From Oppiella nova (taxonomy: Eukaryota; Arthropoda; Arachnida; Sarcoptiformes; Oppiidae): a DNA stretch of 22,599 nucleotides. The notes under the pieces are model-generated. The model saw only the letters and a list, made by a program, of their open reading frames with translations. It did not search any database and was not told where the DNA came from. The stretch's first letter is position 1, and every line of letters begins with the position of its first letter. Shown in pieces: positions 20,632-22,599 of this stretch. Both the position numbers and the translations under genes were made by a program. The stretch is taken from contig CAJPVJ010000434.1 in assembly GCA_905397405.1 (NCBI GenBank), positions 2,838 through 25,436 on the forward strand, given 5' to 3'.

Positions 20632-21961
20632 ATGGATTCGCTGGACATCTCCGGCGACCATCACATCTGCATCCGATGCAAACAAACCATCGCTGGTTTA
20701 GACGCTTATGTGAATCACCGCAAGAGTGGTAACTGTGAGCCCATCTCTGCCCACAAGTTCTTCAACTGTCTTCAACTCCAATGCAAATACAAAGACATTT
20801 GTGGCGATAATGAGGAGGAAGTGGACGACGAAGAGGACGGGGAGGACGAGCGCAGTGTCAGGAGTGACACAACGGATCCGAACCAGTCGTACGACAACTC
20901 GGATGACGAGGTGTCCGACGAAGACATATACCGTCCGCCCAACGACTTCACCGGTATTTTTGCGTTCAATGACAGTGTCTTTACAGTTGTAGTGATCTCT
21001 TGGGAACCGTTTATTTGTGACGTTTAGGCGGCAAATGGAAACCCGGAAGTCATCCGCAATCGAGCCATCGGTCGGTCGCCGCCGGCATCACGTCAGACGT
21101 GACGGACGACTCGTCCGACGGATCCGAGTTTTGTGGACACAAACGGCGAGCTTCGGATCAATCCATGAAAAGCGCTGAAGAATGCGATGAACTTGTCGTT
21201 GGCGACAGATGTCTGGCACCAGTAAGTGGTCTTCACTCCAGATGTGGTGGCAAACGAGCCATTGATCTCAATGAATGTCATGTGACTGGAGACGAGACTG
21301 TCTTCGATGGCAATCAATGCCTGAAAGAAGTGATTGTATGCGATAACAGTGTTGTCGACAGCACTGAAAGCCAATTGATGTGCAAATTATGTGTCTATAA
21401 AGCCGTCGATTCGTTTGATTTACTCAAACACTACTTGTGTTCAACGAATCACTCGGCGGTGGACGATGTGTTGGGCGTCGCGTCGATCGCCGAAAACGAG
21501 TCGCACCTCATGCGGCGCCTGTCGTTCGTGTGTCAGATCTGTTCGTTTTATACGAATCAGTCGAATACCTACTTATGGCACTTGACTACATCCCAACACC
21601 GGCTGAGCGCCAACTCCAGGACCACTCGATACGAGTGCCGCGTTTGCCGTCAGACGTGCGCCGACGTCGAGACACTTATGGCTCATATGGACGCCAATCG
21701 GGTCATTCACGCCAACAGTTCCGGTCCAGTGATTGTCTGCGAGGTCCACAAAATGGTGCCAAACAGTGATAACGCCGCGAATTGTGCGACGAATCGATTT
21801 AAATGCGATTTTTGTGGACAAGTATTCAGTTTCAAGACACACCTGAAGAGGCATACACTGAGCGAACACGTGAGACGCGTGGCGTTTCCCGATCTCATCA
21901 AAAGTAATTTCATTGGCGATAATCCGGGCTATTGTTGCCCGACCTGTGACTTCAAGACGGA
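20632..21961 (+). CDS. C2H2 zinc-finger protein, 3' end lost at scaffold join
   Basis: Exons 20632-20953 and 21028-21961 join in phase across a 74-bp intron; about 418 residues are visible. The N-terminus (MDSLDISGDHHICIRCKQTI) has a Cys/His module ending HRKSGNC, then an acidic Glu/Asp run (about residues 60-105). Exon 2 carries atypical fingers: LMCKLC with a long loop to H-x5-H, FVCQIC, YECRVC, FKCDFC with a standard H-x4-H, and the start of YCCPTC. The last is cut off by the n at 21962, where sequence changes to an F-box fragment in the other orientation, so the listed end is not a real terminus. Spacing of the fingers (for example SQH and STNH ends) resembles RNA/DNA-binding families with widely spaced fingers. 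No orthologue recognised. It is not similar to the zinc-finger gene at 10573 beyond the shared upstream region. Confidence 0.8.
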
Positions 21962-21962
21962 N
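21962..21962. other. Single-n scaffold join
   Basis: The only ambiguous base in the window. On the left is a zinc-finger exon in mid-finger; on the right is - strand F-box family sequence (starting inside the CLSKRYQ region). A one-base n is what some scaffolders write when contigs are thought to overlap but no overlap is found. The distance and even the adjacency across this point are uncertain. Confidence 0.85.
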
Positions 21963-22262
21963 TTGGACAGACATTCAAATCTAATGCGCTCTTCGAGTGA
22001 CAGATAACTCACTAATACTTCGCACAAATCGTCACCAAATCTGTTCAAAGAGTCGTTGCGATAGATTTGAGACACACTTTGAGACACACAGGGATTCATT
22101 GTGCGAGTGATTAGGCTTCGGGTCGACAGTCGCTGACATCGTATCCGTGAACTCAGCTTTTATGTCGTGAATAGTCTTATGGTTTGCCTTCAAATGGGTC
22201 TCCAATTTGGTCTTCACGTCAACCGATAGTTCACTCAATAAATTGAAGAGTTTTTCACTCAT
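21963..22262 (-). pseudogene. F-box/LRR copy C, truncated and rearranged fragment
   Basis: Starts MSEKLFNLLSELSVDVKTKL, matching the copy A/B coiled-coil exon but lacking the YLLSDVFSAEEL part. After about residue 38 the exon 1 remainder, the intron and the beginning of exon 2 are replaced by about 50 bp of unmatched sequence, and homology resumes at ESLCVS. Two bases are missing from the AC run at about 22078-22088 relative to copy A, so the frame ends FEQIW and TGA while the F-box homology (FGDDLCEVLVSYLSLEER) continues in another frame to the n at 21962. This is probably a pseudogene fragment; the 3' part is missing because of the scaffold join. Confidence 0.7.
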
Positions 22263-22599
22263 ATTGTTTGCGATTATAAACTAATAATCAATGAATTAAA
22301 ACAAAACTAAATGAATGCTTAAAACATTTACCAAAACTTGTGTTCATAAGAATTGCTTTAAATATAATTCAATGCTTTCTTCACTTTATATTTAAACTTA
22401 TTCTTAGTTTTTGGTCTCATTTTAAGCATAAATTCACTGAAAATAATTGATTAACTTTAATGATAAACATGTTTTTGGAAATATTGATCCAGGGGCAAAT
22501 GGATATGATAGCACACATGTGATGTGATCTCAATAAGTATAATCATTGTCTAAATATTGACAAAATCTATTAAATCCATTTCAATGTCTCAATCCATGA
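22263..22599. other. Upstream region of F-box copy C
   Basis: No gene. The stretch at about 22333-22450 is clearly homologous to 9846-9961 and 19844-19960 (shared words such as CATAAGAATTGCTTTAAA and TTTTAAGCATAAATTCA). Homology to the other copies fades after about 22470, and the 246-bp block is not reached within the window. Confidence 0.6.

Noticed and set aside
1-22599. tRNA genes, other RNA genes, CRISPR arrays, transposase or reverse transcriptase genes, viral genes.
   Set aside because: I looked for tRNA B-box sequences, spaced repeats, and catalytic motifs in the translated frames and saw none I could support. Small degenerate elements could be missed by eye.

Overview
The window looks like nuclear DNA of a small arthropod. 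I think an oribatid mite such as Oppiella or Medioppia is most likely. Genes are multi-exon with GT-AG introns of mostly 58-75 bp, exons are balanced in GC, and the spaces between genes are AT-rich. The F-box/LRR family seen here resembles one I remember as very expanded in oribatid mites. That taxon call is inference from memory, not a search result.

Layout. (1) 86-1867, +: 3' part of a C2H2 zinc-finger gene. (2) 4499-2674, -: complete RUSF1 (DUF647) gene in six exons. (3) 5039-7726, +: glycyl-tRNA synthetase (GARS), head-to-head with RUSF1, apparently encoding mitochondrial and cytosolic forms from two in-frame ATGs. (4) 9724-7978, -: intact two-exon F-box/LRR gene (copy A). (5) 10573-13773, +: a zinc-finger gene with 14 fingers, divergent from copy A. 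(6) 17008-14170, -: SMPD4 (neutral sphingomyelinase 3), four exons. (7) 19717-17820, -: F-box/LRR copy B, disrupted. (8) 20632-21961, +: a second, unrelated zinc-finger gene, divergent from copy B and cut by a scaffold join at the single n (21962). (9) 22262-21963, -: fragment of a third F-box/LRR copy (C).

Two layers of duplication stand out. The biological one is a direct segmental duplication of the F-box/LRR gene plus the upstream divergent promoter and the first codons of the neighbouring zinc-finger gene (about 7978-10621 and 17820-20595). A 246-bp noncoding block in it differs at only 2 positions between copies, while coding exon 1 differs at about 16 of 244. In copy B the duplicated promoter now sits before a different zinc-finger gene, and the old start codon survives only as a 22-codon upstream ORF.

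The second layer is probably technical. Three places (6619-6873, 7307-7561, 18990-19244) carry tandem repeats of exactly 127 bp separated by exactly one base, always an a. Two lie in GARS and one in F-box copy B. The identical geometry, and an unresolved single n at 21962, point to unmerged k=127 contig overlaps rather than real duplications. Collapsing them restores the GARS reading frame and shrinks its second intron from 199 to 71 bp. I saw no RNA genes, CRISPR arrays or recognisable transposase genes.
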